This document shows positions 23,796-31,445 of a DNA stretch of 54,194 nucleotides, piece by piece. How positions within the stretch are numbered: position 1 is the first letter of the stretch; the number at the start of each line of letters is the position of its first letter. A program made the translations under genes and the position numbers. The DNA comes from a virus, in the IMG/VR virus record IMGVR_UViG_3300005470_000003, positions 1 through 54,194 of that record; one strand, written 5' to 3'. The notes beneath the pieces were generated by a model. That model did no database searches. It had not been told where the DNA came from and was given only the letters and a program-made list of their open reading frames with translations.

Positions 23796-25277
23796 ATGAC
23801 AAACGCAAATGAAATAATTGATATATTTGAAAAAGTTTATGGTAAACTGGCTACCGTGTATACCAGGCGTAGACGTGACTTAACCCTCAAGAAAATAGAA
23901 CAGGAAGGATTTCGTGCTGGATCTGGTGCCATGTATGGTAAAGCTATTTATACCTGTTACGATTTCAGATCTCAACAACGTGAAGGAATGATAGAATCTT
24001 ATGGTCCATATATTGTTAAGTCTAAAGTAAATTTGGATAAGTTTTTTATTTGTGATCCGTGGGCTGCTAAAAAGGTGTATGGGAAGAAATATTATACATT
24101 GAGTGATCAAGCTGAGTATATATTGGGAAAGGATCTTTCAGAGGATGATTTTTTAGAACTTGTTGATTTGGAAAGCATGATAAAATCTGAAAAGGGTGGA
24201 TACACTTCTGAGGTGGCATTAAAACTTTCTCATTCTAAATTTAAAAAGATATGTAGGGGTTTAGTTTTTACTGGTAGACATGATGGTAGAGTGGCGGTTG
24301 TATATAACCAAGAAGCCATCACACCTATATCATATACTTACGCTCCTGAAGAATCATTTAAGTTAAAAGAAAATGAAATGGAATGGATTAGTGTAAAGAA
24401 TAAAGCATTAATAGCTAAAGCACTATCCATTCAGTTGGATGACATACAAAAGGCTACAAGTACTGAATTTCAACCTACTGAAGAGGTAGTCCAAAGTTTT
24501 ATAAAACGTAAAACTATGCTTCAAGACGTTGCTGAAGAAGTGATTATTTTTCTGGAAGGGTCAGATGATTATGTTATTACAGTAGGATATGGTGATTTGG
24601 TTTATAAAATTGTAAGTGAATTCATAGAAGAATATATCCGTACTCATTCTCGTACTGATAAGTTGAAAGAAGTCAAATGGACTAAAAAGACAGGTTGGCT
24701 TGAATTTGATTTATCAGCTTGGTATCCTAATTTGAAATCTATTAGGGGTAGACTTGATAATTACCATCCTGATATTTCAGCTGTATTTGATAACGAAAAG
24801 AAACTTGAGAATTTAGTAAACGGACCATGGCAGAATGTTTTGTTTCACGAATTCGAATATGGTTCTGGAAGTTATCATTCCGGTGCTTTCGATATCAGAC
24901 CTAAGTTTGGAACTAAAGGAAAAAAGTGGATAACGGATGTTCAGAAAGTTACGATTAGGCCATCCATTATTAAGTTGAGACCGTTGGTGAATAAATTTTT
25001 AAAGTCTTATAAGTATAATCCAAATCATTTTAAATTTGACCTACAGGCACGGTATCCTGAGGATGAATTTACTAAAATCGTAGTGAATGGTCTGAAAGAT
25101 TACTTTATAAAGTCTAATCAGGATGAAATTAAGGATTGTTGGAAGCTAAGTCCTTTTGCTATTAACGGTTTGGCTAGAATTCTAAATTTCTTATCATATG
25201 AATATGAAAAGGAGTTATCACCAGAAGTAATGGTGGATGTCATTAAGCAGACTTGGGACAATGCCCATCCTAAATAA
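23796..25277 (+). CDS. tagged PARP/ART-like protein (493 aa)
   Basis: The tag MTNANEIIDIFEKV precedes TVYTRRRRDLTLKKIEQEGFRAGSG and then MYGKAIYTCYDF. The latter resembles the G-x-G-(Y/F)-GK-x-IY strand of PARP-type ADP-ribosyltransferases. Residues from about 200 on form a second, larger part with no assignment; it contains HEFEYGSGSYHSG near 365, which I do not accept as a metalloprotease site. AGGTGA precedes ATG 23796. The size and tag parallel T4 Alt, a head-packaged ADP-ribosyltransferase of 682 residues. Confidence 0.6.
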   Translation: MTNANEIIDIFEKVYGKLATVYTRRRRDLTLKKIEQEGFRAGSGAMYGKAIYTCYDFRSQQREGMIESYGPYIVKSKVNLDKFFICDPWAAKKVYGKKYYTLSDQAEYILGKDLSEDDFLELVDLESMIKSEKGGYTSEVALKLSHSKFKKICRGLVFTGRHDGRVAVVYNQEAITPISYTYAPEESFKLKENEMEWISVKNKALIAKALSIQLDDIQKATSTEFQPTEEVVQSFIKRKTMLQDVAEEVIIFLEGSDDYVITVGYGDLVYKIVSEFIEEYIRTHSRTDKLKEVKWTKKTGWLEFDLSAWYPNLKSIRGRLDNYHPDISAVFDNEKKLENLVNGPWQNVLFHEFEYGSGSYHSGAFDIRPKFGTKGKKWITDVQKVTIRPSIIKLRPLVNKFLKSYKYNPNHFKFDLQARYPEDEFTKIVVNGLKDYFIKSNQDEIKDCWKLSPFAINGLARILNFLSYEYEKELSPEVMVDVIKQTWDNAHPK

Positions 25278-25305
25278 TTTATGAATAGAACAATTGGTGA
25301 TAACA

Positions 25306-25458
25306 ATGAAAGCAAAACAAATAGTTAAGGATTTATGGGAAGCATCTTATCCAGATAACATTGGATTTGAGGAAATGGTGAAATTTTATACTGCGGCTTC
25401 CAATAAACAGATAAAAGAAATAGAGATTGATGATTTCATAAGGAATTATAATGGATGA
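25306..25458 (+). CDS. tagged small protein (50 aa)
   Basis: Begins MKAKQIVKDLWEASY, a variant of the tag, after a TTGGTGA site. The rest is acidic and helical. Overlaps the next ORF by 8 bp. Confidence 0.5.
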   Translation: MKAKQIVKDLWEASYPDNIGFEEMVKFYTAASNKQIKEIEIDDFIRNYNG

Positions 25459-25609
25459 TAATATAAATAGTTTTGATCTATTAATTCATGCTGGTCTCAC
25501 TAAGACTGAAGCCATTAGTTTTAATCGTGTTGTAAACGATAATTTGCAAAATGATACTATAAATTTTTATTGTGAATTTGATAGTGAAAATGATATAGAT
25601 ATTGATTGA
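25451..25609 (+). CDS. small acidic ORF (52 aa)
   Basis: Frame from ATG 25451, overlapping the previous gene. Acidic tail (DSENDIDID). Not tagged. No family recognised. Confidence 0.4.
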   Translation: MDDNINSFDLLIHAGLTKTEAISFNRVVNDNLQNDTINFYCEFDSENDIDID

Positions 25610-25631
25610 TATTTTGAAATGAGGTGAAATT

Positions 25632-25769
25632 ATGATGAATGCAAGAAAAATAATAAATATTATTGATGAGGTCGATGATGTAATTAAAAAAGAAATCGTT
25701 AGCTCTTTTTCAGTTGATAAAGATATAGATAAACATGATGATAAAGATAATAAAAATGGTGACAATTGA
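25632..25769 (+). CDS. tagged small charged protein (45 aa)
   Basis: Begins MMNARKIINIIDEVDD after GAGGTGA. The body is a string of Asp/Lys (DKDIDKHDDKDNKN), so beyond the tag there is little that could fold. It shows the tag on an almost empty carrier. Confidence 0.5.
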   Translation: MMNARKIINIIDEVDDVIKKEIVSSFSVDKDIDKHDDKDNKNGDN

Positions 25770-25797
25770 TTTAAAATTTTTTGAAAGGAGCTTTTAG

Positions 25798-25920
25798 TTG
25801 GCCAAACGTAAAAAATTAACATTGGAAATGAAGAAGGAATTAAGGAAGCAAGGAATTTGTTGGAAATGTGGCGAGAAATTGAATTCCAAGAAACACTTAG
25901 TGTGCGATAACTGCAAATAA
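25798..25920 (+). CDS. small zinc-ribbon protein (40 aa)
   Basis: TTG start 25798 after GAAAGGAG. A basic N-terminus, then CWKCGEKL and CDNCK: two C-x2-C knuckles of a minimal zinc ribbon. May bind nucleic acid. Confidence 0.55.
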   Translation: MAKRKKLTLEMKKELRKQGICWKCGEKLNSKKHLVCDNCK

Positions 25921-25938
25921 ATTGAGGATTAAAAATGT

Positions 25939-25973
25939 ACCTCTAATGTAAAATCAAATTTAGATTAAGAGGT
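25939..25973 (+). promoter_or_regulatory. possible hairpin over ribosome site
   Basis: ACCTCTAAT at 25939-25947 can pair with ATTAAGAGGT at 25964-25973, with one bulged A. The right arm is the ribosome site for ATG 25980, the first gene of the PAS cluster. It could reduce translation of the cluster until opened. Confidence 0.35.
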
Positions 25974-25979
25974 TTTATC

Positions 25980-26186
25980 ATGAATAGCGAATTTGATAAA
26001 TGGAGTAAAGATGCACTTACCATTATGAAAAATTTTAATGAAGAGAATAGTAAAGAGCATGAGAATATTATAAATATTATTAATTTATTGAGAAAATCTT
26101 TGAATAAAACTAATACTATTGTATTAATTTTTGGTGCTCTTATGATTTGTCTTATTTTATATGAAATTTATGAATTGTTTGGATAA
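25980..26186 (+). CDS. single-pass membrane protein (68 aa)
   Basis: First gene of a four-gene cluster that ends with the receiver gene at 28579. A charged helical N-terminal half is followed by one transmembrane helix (TIVLIFGALMICLILY near residues 45-62). AGAGGT lies before ATG 25980. It might act as a membrane anchor or small partner of the PAS protein. Confidence 0.6.
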   Translation: MNSEFDKWSKDALTIMKNFNEENSKEHENIINIINLLRKSLNKTNTIVLIFGALMICLILYEIYELFG

Positions 26187-26189
26187 TAA

Positions 26190-26501
26190 ATGCCTGGTGA
26201 CTTAAAAACTATAACAGCTTTACTTACTAGAACAACAGAGAGATTACAGAGGGAGGAAGAAAGAGATAACCCTGATATGAGGAATGTTCTTTTTTCCATA
26301 TCTACTGTAACTACTGCTGCTATTGGTATGGCATCTTCAATAGAAGATTTATATAAAAAATTATTCGATTTAGAGAAATCCCATGATAAAAGACTCTTAG
26401 ATTTATCGAAAAAAATTATTTATTTATCTGCTGTTATATCTATCGGTGGTGGTTCCATAGTATTAATTGGAAAATATCTAATGGGTGTGGTGTTCAAATG
26501 A
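26190..26501 (+). CDS. membrane protein with coiled region (103 aa)
   Basis: Starts 3 bp after the previous gene and overlaps the PAS gene by ATGA. Two hydrophobic segments: residues 35-50 (weak) and 78-98 (strong, with a GGGS turn), separated by a charged helix. Translation coupling suggests a fixed ratio with the PAS protein. Confidence 0.6.
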   Translation: MPGDLKTITALLTRTTERLQREEERDNPDMRNVLFSISTVTTAAIGMASSIEDLYKKLFDLEKSHDKRLLDLSKKIIYLSAVISIGGGSIVLIGKYLMGVVFK

Positions 26502-28582
26502 AATTCTTTGACAACATTATTCAAAAATTTTTAATAGACCCCCTTTTTACGGAAATAAGGGATGGAGTTGAGCTATCAGGCTATGATAGTAAGCAAAAAT
26601 ATTTACAAGATAAAATAGATATTTTAGAACACAATCGAGATCAATTAATCTCAATGGCTAAAAAGATCGAAATATTAACAGATAAATTAGCCCTTAATAA
26701 AAATGATCTGCATTTTAGTGAACAGAAATACAAGGATCTTGTTGAACATAGTAAAGATATTATATTTTTGTTAAATGAGGATTGTTCGTTTTCTTATGTT
26801 TCTCCTGCATTATTAGACATATGTGGGTATGATCCTGAAGATTTGATTGGTAAACATCTACCAAAAGATTGGATTTCCAAAAAAGATTACAAAAATCTAA
26901 CACATAAATTACAATTATTAAGTAGTCGGGAATTGGATTATATTGTATTTGAATCTGAATTTAAATGTAAAGATGAGAAGATAATCTATATAGAATTGAC
27001 TGCGTTTTCCATTATTTCTAATATATTAAAGGGAATACAGGGAATTGTTAGAGATACTACTGAACAGAAGAACTATGAAAGGAAAATCTTAGATAATGAA
27101 ATTTTTTTAAATTCAATCATTAATAACATTCCGATACCTGTTTTTTTTAAAGATAATAATGGATATTACAATCTTACAAATAAAGCATTTGAAGATTTTG
27201 TTGGAAAGTCTAAAGAAGAATTACTAAAATGTACTCCTTATGATATTACAGAAGAAAAATTCGCTCAAATATATCATAAAGTAGATATGGAATTACTACA
27301 AGGACTTAAATACAAGAAATTTACAACACAATTTCAACATATATATGGGCAGTTATCTGATATAATTGTACATAGAGCTTCCCTTTGTAATACAGAAGGA
27401 GATTTTATTGGAAGTATTGGTGCAATACAGGATATCACAGAGTTGAAACAGATTGAATTAGCCCTTAGAGAAAGTGAAGAGAAATATAGAACATTGGTTG
27501 AAAATCTTCCTATTCCTATTTACAGGGTTACTCCTGGTCCGATAGGTAAATTTATTCATGTTAACGAAGCTCTCTGTAAATTATTTAGTCTTTCTAAGGA
27601 AGAATTACTAGAAACAAAAATTTGTAATTTTTATAAAGATCCAGATAGAAGAAAGGATTTTTCAGATACTTTAATAGAAAAGGGATGTGTTACTAATTTT
27701 GAAGAAGAATTAGTTTTACCAAATGGGTCAATGGTTAATGTTGTCATAAGTGCCCGAGCTATACAGGACAATGATCAAGTATACTTTGATTGTAGTTTAT
27801 TAGATGTAACTAGGGAATGTAGAATAAGGCAAAGATATAAACATTTATTTGATAATATGCTAGATGCGGTAGCAATATACAAGGTTGAAAATGATCAGTT
27901 TATTTTTGTAGATATAAATCAGACTGGTGAGAATTGGGATAATATTAAAAAAGAAGATATTATAGGTAGGGAAGTATCTGAAGTTTTCCCCGGTGTAGAA
28001 CAATTTGGGTTATTACCAGTATTACAAAAAGTATGGGAAACTGGTATACCAGAAAAGTTGGAAACCTCTCTTTATGATGATGGTAAGTATTGTGGGTGGA
28101 GAGAAAATATAGTTTATAAACTTCCACACCAGGAAATAGTGGCTATCTATTCTGATGAAACAGAACGAATGACAGCTCTACTTAAATTACAAAAAAATAA
28201 TCAAATATTAGAGAGTATTTTGGAAAGTCAAACTGATTGTATTGCTAGGTGTGATCTAAATAGAAAAATATTATATGCTAATAAAGCTTATTTAAGATTT
28301 TTCTGTGGAACAGAAGAAATGTCAAATGACTGTAGATGTTTACAAGATTTTTTAAATAGTGTATATCCTGAAGATTTACAAAAAGTTGAAAAAACCATGG
28401 AACAGTTGTTAAGGATTATACCACATCATCAAACCCTAGATTGTAGAGCTTTAGATCATAAAGGAAACGTAAAGTTTTTTCATTGGGAAGCTTATGGTAT
28501 ATTGGATGACAAAGGTAATGTAATAGAGATACAAGGGATAGGTAGAGACATATTAGACCAAGTGAGGAAGAGAATAAAATGA
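26498..28582 (+). CDS. multi-PAS sensor protein without kinase domain (694 aa)
   Basis: Five PAS/PAC units in a row, at about residues 75-193, 200-318, 323-437, 445-560 and 570-690. Typical motifs are FSYVSPALLDICGY-x-PEDLIGK, the E-x-KYR-x-LVE linkers and G-x-x-RDIT/V-type PAC ends. A helical N-terminal 70 residues comes first. There is no histidine-kinase, HATPase, GGDEF or EAL domain after the last PAC, unlike most bacterial multi-PAS proteins. It overlaps the receiver gene by 4 bp, so it may work with a host kinase or act through protein contact. Confidence 0.88.
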   Translation: MKFFDNIIQKFLIDPLFTEIRDGVELSGYDSKQKYLQDKIDILEHNRDQLISMAKKIEILTDKLALNKNDLHFSEQKYKDLVEHSKDIIFLLNEDCSFSYVSPALLDICGYDPEDLIGKHLPKDWISKKDYKNLTHKLQLLSSRELDYIVFESEFKCKDEKIIYIELTAFSIISNILKGIQGIVRDTTEQKNYERKILDNEIFLNSIINNIPIPVFFKDNNGYYNLTNKAFEDFVGKSKEELLKCTPYDITEEKFAQIYHKVDMELLQGLKYKKFTTQFQHIYGQLSDIIVHRASLCNTEGDFIGSIGAIQDITELKQIELALRESEEKYRTLVENLPIPIYRVTPGPIGKFIHVNEALCKLFSLSKEELLETKICNFYKDPDRRKDFSDTLIEKGCVTNFEEELVLPNGSMVNVVISARAIQDNDQVYFDCSLLDVTRECRIRQRYKHLFDNMLDAVAIYKVENDQFIFVDINQTGENWDNIKKEDIIGREVSEVFPGVEQFGLLPVLQKVWETGIPEKLETSLYDDGKYCGWRENIVYKLPHQEIVAIYSDETERMTALLKLQKNNQILESILESQTDCIARCDLNRKILYANKAYLRFFCGTEEMSNDCRCLQDFLNSVYPEDLQKVEKTMEQLLRIIPHHQTLDCRALDHKGNVKFFHWEAYGILDDKGNVIEIQGIGRDILDQVRKRIK

Positions 28583-28968
28583 ATAAAGTTTTAGTGGTAG
28601 ACGATGAACAACAATTATTAGATATTATCAAACAAATGTTGGAAAAACTTGGATATAAGGTATATACTGCTTTAACAGCTACACAAGCTTTAAAATTATG
28701 GAAAGAACACAATATAGGGATAATTCTATCTGATTTACAATTAAATACCGATATGGATGGGTTAAGTCTCTGTTCAAGAATTAGATCAGAAGATTTAAAA
28801 ACCATCATGATTGCTATAACAGGACTTATTGAACATTATACTCTAGATTTATGTTTAACTGTAGGTTTTAGAGATGTATTACCAAAACCGATCAGATTTG
28901 AAGATTTACGATCTACAATGGAATGTGCTATGATTCAAAGAGAAAGATGGGAATTGTTAAATTATTAA
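28579..28968 (+). CDS. CheY-like response-regulator receiver (129 aa)
   Basis: A single receiver domain. The acidic pair is D8-D9 (VVDDE), the phosphorylated Asp is D52 (LSDLQ), the switch Thr is T81 (AITG) and the Lys is K103 (LPKP). All catalytic residues are kept, so it should accept phosphate. No output domain follows, only a short helical tail. With the kinase-less PAS protein it could divert phosphate from host kinases. Confidence 0.9.
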   Translation: MNKVLVVDDEQQLLDIIKQMLEKLGYKVYTALTATQALKLWKEHNIGIILSDLQLNTDMDGLSLCSRIRSEDLKTIMIAITGLIEHYTLDLCLTVGFRDVLPKPIRFEDLRSTMECAMIQRERWELLNY

Positions 28969-28987
28969 TATTTAATGGAGATAAAAA

Positions 28988-29275
28988 ATGAGAACAACAA
29001 ATTGGATGAACCGTTTGCAGGGTTTGAACGAATCTTATTATCGTCAGGATAGTGAAGTCGATGAAAAATCTATAAATATAATTGATGAATCAGTTAAATC
29101 AATTGATATAATTAAAGAATTGATAGATACTTCTTGGGGCGGGGATAATGAATCGCAAGGGAAAGCAGTTCAATTGTTAAAAGGCTTAGCCTTTTCTGAT
29201 GAGGAGTCATCAAATAAATTTATGTCAGCTCTTGATAAATTTACGTCTGAACTGAATGCCGACGATTTTGTTTAG
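28988..29275 (+). CDS. small acidic protein, possible tag variant (95 aa)
   Basis: ATG 28988 after AATGGAG. The beginning MRTTNWMNRLQGLNES is not a classic tag but ends with the L-x-E seen in the tags. The rest is helical and acidic. Its stop codon TAG forms part of the GTCGATAACCCC repeat. Confidence 0.5.
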   Translation: MRTTNWMNRLQGLNESYYRQDSEVDEKSINIIDESVKSIDIIKELIDTSWGGDNESQGKAVQLLKGLAFSDEESSNKFMSALDKFTSELNADDFV

Positions 29276-29300
29276 TCGATAACCCCATACCTAAGGGTAA
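29275..29300 (+). repeat. GTCGATAACCCC repeat, copy A
   Basis: Reads GTCGATAACCCCATACC then TAAGGGTA. Four other copies occur (31117, 34440 inverted, 45002 shortened, 49942). Here the AAGGGT lies 9 bases before ATG 29306 and could act as the ribosome site. Confidence 0.75.
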
Positions 29301-29305
29301 TAATT

Positions 29306-29614
29306 ATGCAAGGAATTTATGATAGTTACATTGAATTTTGTCCTGAAGCCGGTGGAACGTGTTTGGGTCCTATATGTGCTGCTTTTAAATCAACAATTCA
29401 TTTGGGTTTAGATGGATCTATATTGATTAGACAGATGGGTTATGAATTACAAACACCAACACCAGTCATGTTGTCTATTGATATTGCTATATGTAATAAA
29501 TATAATAAATTGATAGGAGAGGATTCAGCTAATCTGTATTATAATTTCTTGCAGGATATGGGTATAATTAAAAACATAAGGTTTTTATCGATTGGAGAAG
29601 AAGAAGATGAGTAG
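29306..29614 (+). CDS. hypothetical protein (102 aa)
   Basis: Soluble protein with three Cys near the N-terminus (CPEAGGTCLGPIC). Its end overlaps the following tagged gene by 8 bp. No family recognised. Confidence 0.5.
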   Translation: MQGIYDSYIEFCPEAGGTCLGPICAAFKSTIHLGLDGSILIRQMGYELQTPTPVMLSIDIAICNKYNKLIGEDSANLYYNFLQDMGIIKNIRFLSIGEEEDE

Positions 29615-30329
29615 AGCGATTGATTTGATTAATTTATTGAATGAAGTTGGAACTGGTGGAGATGGACAGGAAGCCGGTAAACTTGAAATTGCTAAAATTT
29701 CCATGCAACAAGCTATCGATTTTATGGATAATAAGAAGTTTGATTGGAAAGAATTAATACCTGACTTTGAAAAAAATTTTAAAATAGCACAAGATAGAGC
29801 TAAAAAGGGTTGGACTAAACGTGAGGAAATGCCGGTTATAGAAGACGAAGATGTCCGTAAATTACAAGCTCGTTTAAGAAAGGGTAATTTGGATATTAAT
29901 AAACCATTTGCTGATGATACAAATCCAAAGAATCCTTTTCCACAAGGTTTGAGTGGTTTCGAGGCTGCTGAGTTTCTTGAACGTGGATTGAAGGATGGCA
30001 GTATTAAGGATGATCAAATAGATGTTGACATTAGTACAGCAATTATAAAAGATTTGACACCAATACAAAAACAAATTTACTTTGATATAGCAATTGGAAA
30101 TACCATTAAGTTTGGCTTGAAATCAAGTATTGATTTCGTATCAAATAAATCATTTTTCATTCTTAGTAAAGATAAGAGAATCATTGATGGGCACCACAGA
30201 TTTTTAACCGGTATGTTGATTAATCCGGATATGAAAATTAATGCGCTTGTTATTGATTTACCAATTAAAAAATTGTTGCCATTAACTATTTCATATTCAG
30301 ATGCCTTAGGACATAAACGAAACAAATAA
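29607..30329 (+). CDS. tagged ParB/Srx-like protein (240 aa)
   Basis: I chose ATG 29607, which gives the tag MSRAIDLINLLNEV; the frame from 29592 only adds MEKKK. The C-terminal third has RIIDGHHRFLTGMLINPD, the DG-x-HR motif of ParB-like/sulfiredoxin-fold domains, followed by INALVIDLP. Such domains bind or cut nucleic acid or use ATP/CTP in other systems. A DNA-acting protein with a head tag would be delivered with the genome. Confidence 0.7.
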   Translation: MSRAIDLINLLNEVGTGGDGQEAGKLEIAKISMQQAIDFMDNKKFDWKELIPDFEKNFKIAQDRAKKGWTKREEMPVIEDEDVRKLQARLRKGNLDINKPFADDTNPKNPFPQGLSGFEAAEFLERGLKDGSIKDDQIDVDISTAIIKDLTPIQKQIYFDIAIGNTIKFGLKSSIDFVSNKSFFILSKDKRIIDGHHRFLTGMLINPDMKINALVIDLPIKKLLPLTISYSDALGHKRNK

Positions 30330-30378
30330 TAATTAATATTCAATTTCATCAATTATAAAACTAAAGGCAGGTATAATA

Positions 30379-31053
30379 ATGTCAGATAAAGTCAGTTTTA
30401 ATATTGTGTCTTATTCTTCTGATGGAGAAGTAATAGCCATTATAGATGGAATGAAATACTCATATCATGGTGTTGGTCCTGGAGAAGTCGATTATATTAA
30501 TAAACTTGCAAAAAAATCCCCAGGTAATGCATTAAACTATTTAAAAAAATCGGCCACTAGTTTCGATAAAATAGAAGAATCCGAGATGAGTAAAGCAGCA
30601 TATATCATAAAAAATTTGAATACACTTTCTGAAGAATATTTTGAACGAATTAAATCTACTGTACCGGGTAAAGGTAATATCGAGATTTTCAAGAATCCGA
30701 GTAAATCTGATTATAAGGCATTGGGCAGTATAATCCGATTTACAGCTTATAACAAAACAAAAACAGTTTATGCATGGATTTATGATCAAGCCCATCATAA
30801 TGATGTTTCCAGGGCTGTAGGTATTAAACATTCATATAACGATCCTGATTTACTTACAGGTGGGGCTGAATGGAAAAATGGTAAGTACATTTTCAGTTCA
30901 TCAGATTTTTTGAAAGATTTTAAACGTATGATATCCTCAGAATCAGAATATCTTGGTGCTTTATTGTCAAACGATTGGTCATGGGCTGATAAATACATTT
31001 TAGTTACACCAATAATAAACAAACTAAAAGAATATTTTGAACAGTATAAATAA
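30379..31053 (+). CDS. two-part protein with internal tag (224 aa)
   Basis: Residues 1-69 hold a DGMKYSYHGV-x-P motif recalling KTSC-type small domains. At residue 70 (ATG 30586) a full tag, MSKAAYIIKNLNTLSEE, begins. The rest (IFKNPSKSDYKAL ... IRFTAYNKTKTVYAW) belongs to the same pattern as the gene at 15349. So this is either a fusion of a small gene with a tagged gene or a frame with two starts. TTAAAGGCAGG lies upstream of 30379. Confidence 0.55.
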   Translation: MSDKVSFNIVSYSSDGEVIAIIDGMKYSYHGVGPGEVDYINKLAKKSPGNALNYLKKSATSFDKIEESEMSKAAYIIKNLNTLSEEYFERIKSTVPGKGNIEIFKNPSKSDYKALGSIIRFTAYNKTKTVYAWIYDQAHHNDVSRAVGIKHSYNDPDLLTGGAEWKNGKYIFSSSDFLKDFKRMISSESEYLGALLSNDWSWADKYILVTPIINKLKEYFEQYK

Positions 31054-31071
31054 TAATTTGGAATAAGAAAA

Positions 31072-31152
31072 ATGACAAGAGCGAATGAAATCTTGAATAA
31101 AATCGATTTTAATCACGTCGATAACCCCATACCCAAGGGTAGGAATTTTTAA
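31072..31152 (+). CDS. tag-only micro-ORF (26 aa)
   Basis: Starts with the tag MTRANEILNKIDF, then reads into the GTCGATAACCCC repeat, ending NHVDNPIPKGRNF. Probably the 5' end of a tagged gene whose remainder was replaced by the repeat and the IscB element next to it. Confidence 0.4.
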   Translation: MTRANEILNKIDFNHVDNPIPKGRNF

Positions 31153-31170
31153 TAATTCTAGTTATCGACC
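31117..31170 (+). repeat. GTCGATAACCCC repeat, copy B, with inverted end
   Basis: GTCGATAACCCCATACC at 31117-31133 continues with CAAGGGTAGG. About 35 bases on, GTTATCGAC (31161-31169) is the reverse complement of its first nine bases, so this copy can form a hairpin. It lies at the left of the first IscB RNA. An inverted copy (C) is at 34440-34456. Confidence 0.75.
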
Positions 31171-31204
31171 AGATTAAGAAAGTTATTTTTTTTTAACTTT
31201 CTAC

Positions 31205-31370
31205 GTGTATTTAGTTATGATACCTACAAATGCGTGCCAGTTTGTAGCCCTATCGTTAAGCATCATGAAAACATGGTTGGGGACATGGTGAAGGTGTTTA
31301 GCATGACAAGCTTTATACACATTATCGAGGCAAACATTACAGCCGAAAGGCTAGAAGGAGTTTTAAAACC
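31205..31370 (+). ncRNA. HEARO/omega-RNA-like RNA of IscB 1
   Basis: The 165 bp before the IscB frame contain a 7-bp stem CTACAAA/TTTGTAG (31224-31230 with 31241-31247), a GC-containing core (ATGGTTGGGGACATGG) and a final hairpin AGCC-GAAA-GGCT (31341-31352) 18 bases from the start codon. Position and ending match the RNAs known upstream of IscB (HEARO RNA, omega RNA). The guide would be the ~16-20 bases at the 5' end. Exact ends cannot be set by eye. Confidence 0.7.
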
Positions 31371-31445
31371 ATGAACAATCATGTGTTTGTGTTGGATACA
31401 AATAAAAAGTCATAATATCCATTTACAATTATTTTAAAAATTGCT

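Noticed and set aside
23796-25277. HEFEY as a zinc metalloprotease site
   Set aside because: It is not HExxH and no further His or Glu ligand is evident.
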